A DNA stretch of 64,000 nt from Panorpa germanica (taxonomy: Eukaryota; Arthropoda; Insecta; Mecoptera; Panorpidae): NCBI GenBank assembly GCA_963678705.1, contig OY783212.1:11284001-11348000 (forward strand), read 5' to 3'. Under the pieces are notes generated by a model. It had not been told where the DNA came from and did no database searches. It saw only the letters and a list, made by a program, of their open reading frames with translations. A program made the translations under genes and the position numbers. Positions within the stretch are counted from its first letter, which is position 1. Each line of letters starts with the position of its first letter. Positions 35,321 to 45,700 of the stretch are shown here, one piece after another.

Positions 35321-35811
35321 GGCCCACCGCACACGAGGCAACTGGTTGCAAACCTTAGCCCCGAATCTGCCCGAACTGAATGAGAATGGAACTGTGGCGT
35401 TAGTGAGAGAACGAACGTGTATACGAGTAAGGGAAAACACACTGCACGAATGAAACTAAACTGGTAGTCAAGGCGTGTTCCGTGACTCTATAGAATTTTT
35501 AACAATAGCATAATAGGGGATTTTATTATGTCGTATTTGTTTGTAAGTATGTATTTAAATACTTTTCAATAGTATGTGTGTACATCTCTGTTCATGATGT
35601 CATCATCAAAACCATGCTCTGCGACCGAGAAATAGACTCGCTTAAAATGTACTCAAAACAGTTTGAGATCAGTTTAGTTTCGTTCGTGCGTGTGTTTTCT
35701 CTCACTCGTATACACGTTTGATCTCTCACTAACAATACAGTTCCATTCTCTTTCAGTTCGTGCAGATTCGGGGCTAAGGTTTGCAACCAGTCGCCCCATG
35801 TGCGGACGCCC
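35321..35811. mobile_element. Harbinger-like MITE, 491 bp, long arms
   Basis: TAA duplications lie at 35318-35320 and 35812-35814, and the ends begin GGCCCACCGCACACG / GGGCGTCCGCACATG. The inverted arms extend about 145 bp (35321-35465 against 35665-35811), for example AACTGGTTGCAAACC against GGTTTGCAACCAGT. The whole element could fold into a long hairpin. Same family as 26615-26982. No transposase, so it is non-autonomous. Confidence 0.88.
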
Positions 35812-38800
35812 TAATACTTAAATCGGTTCTGATCATTTTTAAATTTCTATTGTTACTTATAGCAATAGAATAATCAATCGGGACTCCAGTTTATTTCCTA
35901 AACTTCATAATAAACCAGAACCATTAAGCAATAATCATGAAATTATAGCATATTAATTGCCATAATATTAAATATTTCAAATAAGAAATTACCGCCAAAG
36001 AACCGAACATGTGCAGAAGTATATTATTATAATAGAAGTATTAGATCATAAATAACTTCCATTAAAACATACAAAGTTCAATTCTTAAAACAATGATACT
36101 TCAAATCTGAGTACCGTTTACATTTTATATGCACTATTATTTGTTGTTCTGAGTATACAAGAACATTTTACCGTTTGAGAGCCTCTTTGTTTCATAATAG
36201 TCTAGTTCTAACTGGCCGAAGAGGGTCATAAGGGCTTCTAGTGATGTACGAGCACGTCCAAATACAATATATTATAACATACATACAAAAAAACATATAT
36301 AATAATGTGTTAACATAATGCAGCGATGTGATGCGGAATTTTTATTCAAGTTTTTCAGGTTTATTTTATATTTTACCAGAACACTAAGACTAAATAAATG
36401 AAGGTTGGAGTTTCTTTTCCTTATTTTTCTTATTTCTACTCCTGTTAAACTGATTTCATACATAAATTGTAACAATATAACAAGCTCAGAAATTTCAAGA
36501 TTGTTTTTGATAAATAATACTAATATAAGAGGAAATATTAGAACGATTTTAGTTTTAGAACTACGCTTTGTCTTGTTGAACAGATTGGAATACAATTGAA
36601 ATGAAAATGATCTTCCATAACACGAAGCAATACATGCAATGTTAAAAAAGCAATAGTACCAAGCATTAGTTTTGTACGGATCACGTGACCATGTTGACCA
36701 TGAAAACAACGTAAAAAAAAAATAAAAATAATGATATTTTAAATTATTATATTTCGAATGAAAAACGGTGAAGTCATATTTTTCTTTTTAATTTATTTAA
36801 GAAACATTTTTCTTTCGAAAGATTTGTTGTGTATAATAGACGAAATATTCTATTATAATATATATTCGTAATATTCTATTTATAATATAATATTACGAAA
36901 CTTCGAAATTTATTAGTAAACGTTATTATTGACTTATAAACAAAAATTTAGAGGACATCTTGAAAACAAATTGTATCCAATTGTGTCAAATTGTATATAA
37001 AAATGTAATATTGATTTAAAGTGCTAATAACTACCAATAGTTGATGCACTCAAAAATAAATATTAAAAAACTAAAAGTATTAATATGACTTATATCTACG
37101 TGAACAAGGCCATCAATCATTAGATATTCTATCTAGTCTATAACGTAGTATATATAATTACATAAATAATAAAACCACCTAAAATTGAAAAATCTTGAAG
37201 TTAAAATGATAATTGAAAACAGGTTTAGCTTATTATTTTTTATAAGTAATGAATATATATTATAACGATTTAATATGCTTTCAAAATAACTAAAATAAAA
37301 AAAAGTATATTTAAATATAAAATTATATGGTTCGTCCATTAAAAAAAATATTTACAAATTAGATATATTAATTTTAGAGTATATGTAATCAAATTTGTCT
37401 AAACTGAGCTACCGAATCGTAAATATTAAACCACATAAAATACGAGCTCTTAAGTACAGTCTGAGAAATAAATATTGTTGTTTTTAATAACGAAATGGGT
37501 TATTAAAGACAAATGCACAATTGGTGGATTTGGGTACCTTTGCACATTCCGTTTTTCCTATATATTCTTCTAACACCATATTTGTGAATAGAATTAAATG
37601 AATATACCAGCCTTTAATAAACTTATTCGTTTTATCAATTGTTTCACGAGTATGTATATAACTTTTCCCTGATTGCTTTAAATACTACAATCATAACATA
37701 TTGACTCTACCATAGAGTAAACTCGTAGACCCCTAGTGGTAGTTTTTGAAACCAAATATCTCAAAGTGATTATTTCAAGTCTACTACTCAACGCAGACGT
37801 GTGTACGATGAAGAGAGAGCGAGGGGTGTAGGTGACGGTGCTTACATAATACGTAGTCGCCCCAGGTAATATGAAGCGTTATAAAAACATGAAAAATATA
37901 CGTGTTAAAATGTATAGGGTGCATAAATAACTAATGCCATGTTTGTTCAGTTATTTTTCTCTATTATTATAAGAAAATTATTTGAGAAATGTCAAGTCTG
38001 GATGAAAATTAAAAGAAATGTTCATTATGGTTTTAGTGAGTGATAGGTTGTCCGTAAACGATATAATAATTCGAGTAATGATTATGACATTGAAATTTAA
38101 AAGTCTAGTCTAGTTGTATTATATGAGAAAACTATAGGAATAGCTCTAGCCATGTTCCATAAAATACTTCTGCGAAGGTAAAGGGACAAAAATACGAAGT
38201 AGGATTGAATGCAGTTGGCAGTGATGTCAACTATAACTTATACCGCCTTACTAATAAACCTGTTATAAAATTTATACCAGGTATAAACTGATAATAAGCC
38301 CGTCCGGCCGTAGAGTTTTACATATTATGAGACATTATGAGAAATAATTAGGAATAACACAAAGGTTGCTTTTTCTACCAACTTATTGTAAAACGCGGCT
38401 GGTGGCTAACAGAACACATGTATACGAGAAAATAAAACGATGCCGTTTGTATACGACTTCCACTCCGCTCCGTTTCCTTCCTTAAATCTTATGCGTTGAC
38501 TACTTTCTGTACTGGAATGTAGACGCTAACCATATATCAACGTTTAAGATTCATTACGCCGTTTCTTAATGAAAGAATTTAGTATAAGTAAGTGAAACAT
38601 TTAATTAAATAATTAGCTAACTTTTTTCAGTAAAATCAATACTTTATCAGTCCTATCTATTACATTCTAAACGTAACGTCCTTATAAAAGTATATAGTAT
38701 ACGAGATTATATTGAAATTCGACAGACAAATAAATCTTGATTTTGGTAAAGAGTGGAGACCCCTACGTTTGGTTTTGTCACCTACTACTATTAAAATTCT

Positions 38801-39095
38801 GCGTTCGTGTTTCTTTACAAATAATGCGGGTATAGCTCTCTACGATGTTGGTTTACTGTAATGGAATGAATGTCCATAGCATATACTCTACTGTATATAC
38901 GTTGGTGTACATAGATAGACAGGACTTTACCCCATATGTAATAGTATGTGTGACACACAGTCATTTGTTTTTTCGTGGAATAAACATCCTTTCCGCGCAT
39001 TTAAAAATAAATGTATTTAAAAAATTATTTAAATAATTTAAATAAATTATCATAAATTAATAAATAGGTGTAAGAATTTGATTTGATTAAAAAAA
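35812..39095. other. A/T-rich DNA, no gene seen
   Basis: More than 3 kb. The 145-codon minus-strand frame at 36709-36272 is low-complexity and unrecognised. A perfect 8+1+8 palindrome TTTATACC-A-GGTATAAA lies at 38271-38287. The 5' boundary of the LINE at 39096 is not visible, so its leader may extend into the last few hundred bases. Confidence 0.45.
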
Positions 39096-40133
39096 ATGGA
39101 AAATAATAATAGGAAAAACACCTTAAGTGTAGACTTCGTCGAAGTGATTTATAGAATGACGTTTACCGAATTACACTTATTTTTAAAAAACGATTTAAAA
39201 TTATCAGTGGAAGATGTGATGGCAATTCAAGTGAATGGAAACAAGATGATTGTGAAAATTGCAGAACATTTATTAATTGATAACATTATTGAAATGACAA
39301 ATGGGAAAATAATTTACAAAGGTACGGATGACAATAATTATAATGTGTATATAGAAAGAGCCGATAAATTCACAATTGTAAGAATGCACAATATAGAATA
39401 TGAAATTCAAGATATAACGATACAACACGCACTACAAGGATATGGTACAGTTATTAGCATCAAAAAAGAAACATGGGGTAGAGATATGCCTTTCCCAGTT
39501 TATAACGGAACAAGAGCAATAAAGATGATTTTAAAGAAAGAAATCCCATCGTACATACCAATGATTGGCAGAAAGGTTTGGGTTAGCTATGCTACCCAAA
39601 AGAAAACTTGTAGGTTTTGTGATAGAGAAGACCATTTAGGACAAGATTGCCCTACTAAAATTAGCAACAGAATAAATTCAAATGGTTTCGCACGCAGCTA
39701 TGCAGCCATTGCGGGGAATACAATTAATGACAAAGCGGTAACTGATTGTGTTGTTCCAACTGAATCAAAAAATGAAGAATTAAGTTTTGTCAATAATTCA
39801 ATTTTTCCACCCTTAATGCCAAAGAATACGCAAAATGAAACAAAAATCATTTCAACAGCTACTAATGATGATACTATTGCGATTGTAAATAATAATGATA
39901 ATTTGTCCAAAATTCCTACAGCACACAAAGAAATTAAGAGAAAAATTGTAGAATCATCGTCAAATGAAGATACTTTGGCAAATTCTGAAATTGAAGATTG
40001 CTCAGATAATTCCGCTGCATCCAAAATGGATATAGGATTGGAAAAAAAAGATAAGAAAAATAACAAAAGACCAAAGAAACAAAAAAAAGTGACAGGAAAA
40101 GCAATGGATATAAAAGATAAAACAATTGAATAA
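39096..40133 (+). CDS. LINE ORF1, Gag-like protein with one zinc knuckle
   Basis: 345 residues beginning MENNNRKNTLSVDF. Residues 10-165 form a mixed alpha/beta region without recognised motifs. A CCHC knuckle, CRFCDREDHLGQDC (C-X2-C-X4-H-X4-C), starts at C172 and follows VWVSYATQKKT, as in other insect LINE ORF1 proteins. The C-terminal third is acidic and serine-rich, then strongly basic (KKDKKNNKRPKKQKK), probably for nucleic-acid binding or nuclear targeting. LINE ORF1 proteins coat the element RNA. It ends 27 nt before ORF2, in the same frame but separated by two stops. The frame is intact, so decay has been slight. Confidence 0.8.
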   Translation: MENNNRKNTLSVDFVEVIYRMTFTELHLFLKNDLKLSVEDVMAIQVNGNKMIVKIAEHLLIDNIIEMTNGKIIYKGTDDNNYNVYIERADKFTIVRMHNIEYEIQDITIQHALQGYGTVISIKKETWGRDMPFPVYNGTRAIKMILKKEIPSYIPMIGRKVWVSYATQKKTCRFCDREDHLGQDCPTKISNRINSNGFARSYAAIAGNTINDKAVTDCVVPTESKNEELSFVNNSIFPPLMPKNTQNETKIISTATNDDTIAIVNNNDNLSKIPTAHKEIKRKIVESSSNEDTLANSEIEDCSDNSAASKMDIGLEKKDKKNNKRPKKQKKVTGKAMDIKDKTIE

Positions 40134-40160
40134 CCTTAATTTATTCAATATCTTATTAAT

Positions 40161-40778
40161 ATGGTACTAAGAACATTTGCAACATTTAATATCAATGGAT
40201 TATCCTCTGTAACATCTAAAATTATGCTGAAACAATTTATTATAGACCACGATTTGGACATAATTTTATTACAAGAAGTTAATATAGAAAATTTAAGTTT
40301 CTTTAAACCTTATTCCTACATCTCGAACATTGGCATAAATAATAGAGGAACTGCAATTTTGTTAAGGCCTGGAATAAAAGCTACAGATTGCATATGTGAA
40401 GAAGATGGACGTATCCTATCGATAACTGTTGAAGGTCATAGATTAGTTAATATATATAATTTTTCAGGATCCAAATATAGACAACAACGCATAAAGCTTG
40501 CTAATGAAACTATTGTCAAACATATTAACTTTAGACTACCTCTAATCATTGCTGGCGATTTTAACTGTGTGCTGAACCAGAGAGACCAACTTGGGAATCT
40601 AAACTTCTGTTCTGGATTAAATAGGTTAATAACTGAACGAATTCTATCTGATATTTGGATCCTCAAGAATAAAACTCAACAGGGCTTCACTTACTTTAGG
40701 GGAATGAACATAGCATCAAGAATTGATAGAGTTTATGTTTCTGAAGATAGCCCTCACTGTAGAATACTCCTACTATAA
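40161..40778 (+). CDS. LINE ORF2 N-terminal fragment, APE endonuclease (truncated)
   Basis: 205 residues. The fragment shows the early motifs of exonuclease-endonuclease-phosphatase folds: FNINGL (N10), LLQEV (catalytic E39), AGDFN (D133, N135), and GFTYFRG followed by SRIDRVYV (D189). In intact elements this domain nicks target DNA and is followed by an SDH motif, then reverse transcriptase. Here the frame ends five residues after SPHC, before the SDH histidine, so nicking would be impaired. All reverse-transcriptase sequence is absent. The ATG at 40161 lies 27 nt after the ORF1 stop, which suggests translation by reinitiation or coupling. Confidence 0.85.
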   Translation: MVLRTFATFNINGLSSVTSKIMLKQFIIDHDLDIILLQEVNIENLSFFKPYSYISNIGINNRGTAILLRPGIKATDCICEEDGRILSITVEGHRLVNIYNFSGSKYRQQRIKLANETIVKHINFRLPLIIAGDFNCVLNQRDQLGNLNFCSGLNRLITERILSDIWILKNKTQQGFTYFRGMNIASRIDRVYVSEDSPHCRILLL

Positions 40779-40849
40779 AATGTTTTACTAAGATCCTTGT
40801 TTTGTAGTTGTAATATTAAGAAATAAATGAATATCAATATAAAAAAAAA
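40779..40849 (+). other. LINE 3' UTR-like segment and poly(A)
   Basis: An A/T-rich 71-bp tail with AATAAATGAATATC just before nine A residues, consistent with a LINE 3' end. It is followed directly by a GC-richer stretch (40850-40960) that seems to be flanking DNA. Confidence 0.5.
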
Positions 40850-41314
40850 GATTCGTGCACTTGGATGTACCAGTCACAGCAGCGGAAAGGCATGTCTCTC
40901 GTTGTCAGTGAGAGCATGGTTTATCAGTCTGGACCAGACCTGGATAATAAAAAATCTCGTGCATCTCACAAACATTTTTTATACGTCAATTACTTATGTA
41001 TTATCTGATTAAATTGTTTGATAGTTATATAATTGTATAATTCTTTTATTTAAATGTAATTATGATTAGGTTGTTGCTTTTTAAATTATGAAGATTTATT
41101 TATTTCGTTTTTTTTTTGACGTTTTTATTTATGATGCTAAAGCGTCTACGGTAGAATGTTAAAAAATTTGATGCTATTATTCAAGACAACATTATCAAAT
41201 AATCCCAAAAAAATTAAAGTTGACTGTCCGTTTCACCCTCGATATAAATTTAATCAAAGTTCGAATCATTTGTATCAGAGAGAATAAGAGGCAAATACAT
41301 TTTACGTGTCGTTA
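40850..41314. other. No gene seen
   Basis: 40850-40960 is GC-richer (TTCGTGCACTTGGATGTACC) and supports a chance 61-codon frame. The rest is A/T-rich. Confidence 0.4.
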
Positions 41315-41639
41315 TGTACCGTACATGTACGTGCGACTTAAACATGCGACATCAAACATTTGTTGTAAGAAGTTGTACAATACATCCACACTAGTGCGAC
41401 ATGCAACTTAATACGTCGGAAGCTTTCATATTTCGAACGAATTCCTTCAATCTGCTTTAGAAAAAAATATTTAACAATAGACCCACTATCTAATCACTAA
41501 TCGCACTAGTCTGTACGTTAGTACAACTTAACAGTACAACACATTTAGTACACTCATGTCTAAATAATGTCAACTTATGAATGAAAATATATAAATGTTA
41601 GATGTCGCATGTTTATGTCGCACGTATGTGTACGGTACA
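41315..41639. mobile_element. 325-bp MITE with 46-bp TIRs and TTA duplication
   Basis: The left arm (41315-41360, TGTACCGTACATGTACGTGC...) and right arm (41594-41639, ending GTGTACGGTACA) are inverted copies with few mismatches. TTA occurs on both sides (41312-41314 and 41640-41642), giving a 3-bp target duplication. A 3-bp TWA duplication is typical of PIF/Harbinger, but the TG...CA ends are not, so the superfamily is open. A truncated copy lies at 4057-4154. No coding capacity. Confidence 0.82.
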
Positions 41640-42139
41640 TTACACTGGTTTGTTATTTAGTAATCTAGTAATTAAATTATAAATGAAAGTGTCTCGGTAT
41701 ATTGCACGTACCACGCAGACGAGGCCACAACTTCTTAAACATATTCCATAGTCCAGTATTTTCTATTTTATTAAAAGACGTACCAGACTGACGTATGAGC
41801 CCAGAAAGATAAGTTTTTTAGAATTAAAGGCTATGGACAAACCCCAATTTTACTGATACTAAAAATATATATTTTATGTTTATCAAACCGTAATTTAACT
41901 GCCTTTATAAAAGAACAATATTAATTTGCTATCAATAACTAAGTTGGACATCAATCATTATTGAATATCGTTTAATAATACATTAACTTTTCTTATAAAG
42001 TAAAAATAAAAACAAACTTAAGTAAGTGTTGCATATACGATGACATATATATTACAAAATACATATAAAAACTAGTGCAACTCAATGGTGAACACAAAAA
42101 CCATAAAATGTTAATTTTATAATATACTTGAAAGTCCAG
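41640..42139. other. No gene seen
   Basis: A/T-rich; nothing supported. Confidence 0.5.
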
Positions 42140-42379
42140 ATGAAGTACAATTCGAGTACTCGTGCGAGAGAGTATAAATAACTGACAAGTCAAGACATGT
42201 TTCTCTCCAACAAGTCTCTACAGCTCTCAACTTACAGCAACTGCTGGTTTTAGTTCCACAGTTAAGCTTCAACGACAGTGTGCAGTGGTACAGAGGCAGG
42301 CAGACTCAACTCGAGAGAGAAGTGCATGCTGCAGTACAGTTTGTAACGAGTTAAATTAAATTAGTAAATTGTAGGTAAT
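42140..42379 (+). promoter_or_regulatory. Candidate TATA promoter with non-coding 5' exon
   Basis: GAGAGTATAAATAACTG places a good TATA box at 42173. A pyrimidine-rich start region (TTCTCTCC) lies at +28 to +35, and then comes a GC-richer stretch to about 42345. ATTGTAG|GTAATT at 42375 is an acceptable splice donor. The included ATGs open only very short frames, so the exon would be untranslated. No downstream exon was identified in the following 6 kb. This is an inference from signal order only. Confidence 0.25.
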
Positions 42380-42538
42380 TGATAAATGCATCGTGATACA
42401 ACACATCAACCAATATAAAACATGGATAAATGGTTACATTCAGTCTGCATTCTATAGAATAATAAATCATATATGTACTTAGCAGTGAATTTAACCACAG
42501 AACACAAAGAGATCCAACCTCAGAAAGCAATTCTTCGT

Positions 42539-42597
42539 GACTAGATACTATTGATTTAATTACAGGCAGTTGTGACTATATACAATAGATTTCGTCG
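42539..42597 (+). repeat. Two further copies of the 24-nt motif
   Basis: Units at 42539 (GACTAGATACTATTGATTTA) and 42574 (GACTATATACAATAGATTTC), 35 bp apart, related to the cluster at 14049-14213. Confidence 0.45.
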
Positions 42598-42724
42598 CAG
42601 GCAATATAGATCGATGGTTAAAGTAAACTATTTCTAACTAAAAATAATTCGTTTTAATCAATTACAAAAAATCGAATACGGCATCCTACTAATTTTGTAA
42701 CAGAATACAAAAATAACTGTACTG

Positions 42725-42781
42725 TCACTTCACTGAATAAGTTCGTAAAATGGCGTATAAATGGCGCCACTATTGACAAAT
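42725..42781 (+). repeat. 57-bp dispersed repeat, copy 2
   Basis: Partner of 33911-33967, ungapped. It lies about 130 bp after the 24-nt motif pair. It contains the palindromic GGCGCC. Confidence 0.6.
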
Positions 42782-45700
42782 CCATATGATTTTTAGATAG
42801 TACCAACCTTCAAACGATTTATGTCAAAATTTAATGACATTTTTAGCAGTAGTTTACGAGATACAGTAGTTTTAGTGACGCTACTTTTGTAATTTTCAAA
42901 ACAATGGAAAAATTTGTATTTCGTTTGCATTTCGTTTGATGTTTTGAACTGCAAAAATCAGGTACCTTTTTCCTTAATAGCAAACAGTACATACACACGA
43001 AAGTAACATTGTGGTAGCATATACGTTTCGTATTTATATACTATATCTTAATTATTCACAATATAAACATTATAAATACAGTATAAAAATTCTCAGCAAT
43101 TAATTAATTAAAAAAAAACTTAACACAATCAAATACACACTTTTCATAATCAGATTTATCATCCCCTATTTACATTCGACAATCGTGTAACAGTAAGGGT
43201 AAGTACTGTAACACCCTGAACCCTTTTAACTCTCACATGACCTATATGAATTTACCCGTTTCGGTAAATGACCTTGACCTCTTACAAAATCCGCGAGGTT
43301 AATTCGGTAACTTACCCTTCAATAACGTACAACGAGTTTATTTGAAATCATTTTAAATAGGGGGACGATAATGTACGGGTATAAGATTGAAATGTTTTTA
43401 TTTTATTAATAACTTTGTTTTATTTAAATAATATTAGTAATGTAACATTTACATTAACTTGTAGCACGCCAGCAAGTTGAATCTTGTGCACTTCATTACA
43501 ATTTATATGTGAGAGGTAGAAAATGAAAGCTTATCTGAAAACAATATTGTTATCGCTGTGTTTGTTTGTTCAAGGTATATGTTCTTATGGTGTTCTAACA
43601 CTATATTGAAAATGAACATAAACAACAAATAAATACATTAAAATAAATATATAATTCCACTCTAAAGATAATCAAATTATAAATTTGTGTAAGATTTACC
43701 TGTCAAGTAAATAATATCTAAAATTTCTAAAAGTCAAACTTTTTAATTTATTACTTTATGAAATAGTTTAGAGAACTTTCGGAAACGACGGTTTCAAACA
43801 CTGTTGAATCGCTGAGTAGCTGAGCGTCGCGGCGCTTGCCATCATCGTCGCCTACTATCTACCATCGTCAAAGAAATGTGAACTCACCTACCTAGTAGCT
43901 TCTGCAAACTCATAAACTATAAGTTTTACATACTTTGACCTTTTAATCATAATTCTCTTTAAGTTTTGCCATGTCAGCGTTTTCTCTTCTAAAATGGTCG
44001 TATTCAAATTTGATGTATGTTTTTCAGACTGGTATACTGTGTGTGTGTTTGTCTATTTTCACACAGTTTTGCAACTGAATGGTGGGTAGCAACCTTTCAG
44101 TGAAGGGATGTTCGTCAAGTATACGATAAAATTTTCAGAACTTCTAATAAGGATCAACGATAAAGGTCATGCCTTGTAATTCGATATTTTGCAGGCATCT
44201 ATTGATGTTTTTATGAAAATATAAAATTATTTAAAACCTATTTTATTTTGTTACGCTTCCGTTTACTAATGGTGATTTCTTTCTCTTAAGTTTCGGTTAG
44301 CATAGCTATTTTGTAAACAATTGAAATTATTCGCATTGTTGTTATTCTGCCAATTTTATTGTGGTTCATTTAGAAAATGATGTCCTGGGAGTGGGAATGG
44401 GAGATCAAACGAAAGTGCAGAAGTGGTTAAATATGAATATTAACTAAAATAGATGTTCTCTCACGCTGGAACATATTACGCTCGGCCTCAGTCGCATGAC
44501 TATGTCGGTCCTTTTATAACCTTCAAAATTCGAAAAGGAAAGGTTGTCAATTTTAAAATTGCGCTATTTTTGATTGTATGTAATATCACTGCTACAGACG
44601 GCCTATCTTGTGATAGTGCCTCTCATATTGGAAGCGATGAAGCCGTGCCGATTCGGACGTTTATTTCAAACATGCACCACCTACCTAGGTTGAATTTTTA
44701 TGTGGCAACAGTAGTGTATTGATGTAGTGTAGTGTATTAAAATGCGAAACTTCAATATACCTTTTACTGAAAAAATAAACACCGAGACTTTGAGTGGGAG
44801 TACCGATTGCCATCTGTAAAGAAGTGTTATTTATGTAATATATTTCCTTTTTACATAACGTCACATTTTTATTGATTATCTAAGTTTAGCATAATTTTGT
44901 TGCATTGGCCGATGTTGTCAATTTTTATAATGTCGTAGTTTCATATATATTCTACACCGTTGCCTAATAAGTTTATGTGAGCATATAATTAATTCAATTT
45001 TGATAAAAAGCAATTCCAGTAAATATGCCACTGCTGTCCGGCATCTAGCACAAATTCTATTTTATTAATTCACTTAGAAAAAGAACAGATTGACCTTCCA
45101 CGTACCATTCCACCTGGGTTTTTCTGCGCTCTATAATCTACTTTTCTTTAAAACAATTTCTAATTCCCATTTTATGAAATATACTTAACATTATTACCCA
45201 AACCGTATAATCTCTAGATATATTAATTTTGTTTACCAGGGGATATTTTTTTATCGTGAGATTTATCTACTGTTTAATTTGTTTCTTTTCTGGTTTCATT
45301 TCGTATTTCACTCAAATAAATGTTCGCGGTATCACAGTGGCAGCAGCAACGAGGTCACACAAAATTTACGGCGCGGTAGAGAAAATTGTACAAGTTATCT
45401 GTTGAACTCGTAATAGGAGAACTCGAACATACAAACATTCTCAAACCGTGGTGCTGCTTAAATTAAAATAAATTATGGGTATTGGTTAAATACTATTTGT
45501 AGTAAATTTAGATGATTCAGTACGCAAGAGCTTGATTGTAGAATTTTAATTAGTGGTGTATTGAGTGTAAACATATAGGAAACAATTCTGAAGACACATT
45601 TGGTAGCGATAAAAGGCTAGTTGCCTAAGCAGCCCGAGATACGATGGTAAGAAAAATTCTGATAACACGTTCGTACATGTTGTAGTAACACAGAAAACCT

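Larger units (their letters stand above)
39096..40849 (+). mobile_element. APE-type non-LTR retrotransposon with RT deleted
   Basis: Two consecutive frames (ORF1 with zinc knuckle, ORF2 starting with an apurinic-type endonuclease) are followed by a short A/T-rich segment and a run of nine A at 40841-40849. A normal ORF2 would continue for 700-1,000 codons with reverse transcriptase. Here it stops within the endonuclease, yet a 3'-UTR-like stretch and poly(A) remain. The element therefore has an internal deletion rather than the usual 5' truncation. No target-site duplication could be matched. The clade (I, Jockey, Tx1-like or other) cannot be set from the endonuclease alone. Confidence 0.75.

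Noticed and set aside
36272-36709. 145-codon minus-strand frame as a gene
   Set aside because: Low-complexity, A/T-driven, no domain, and the overlapping opposite frame is also open.
45213-45405. ATG-less open frame of about 64 codons on plus
   Set aside because: Hydrophobic A/T-driven first half and no splice signals strong enough to call an exon.
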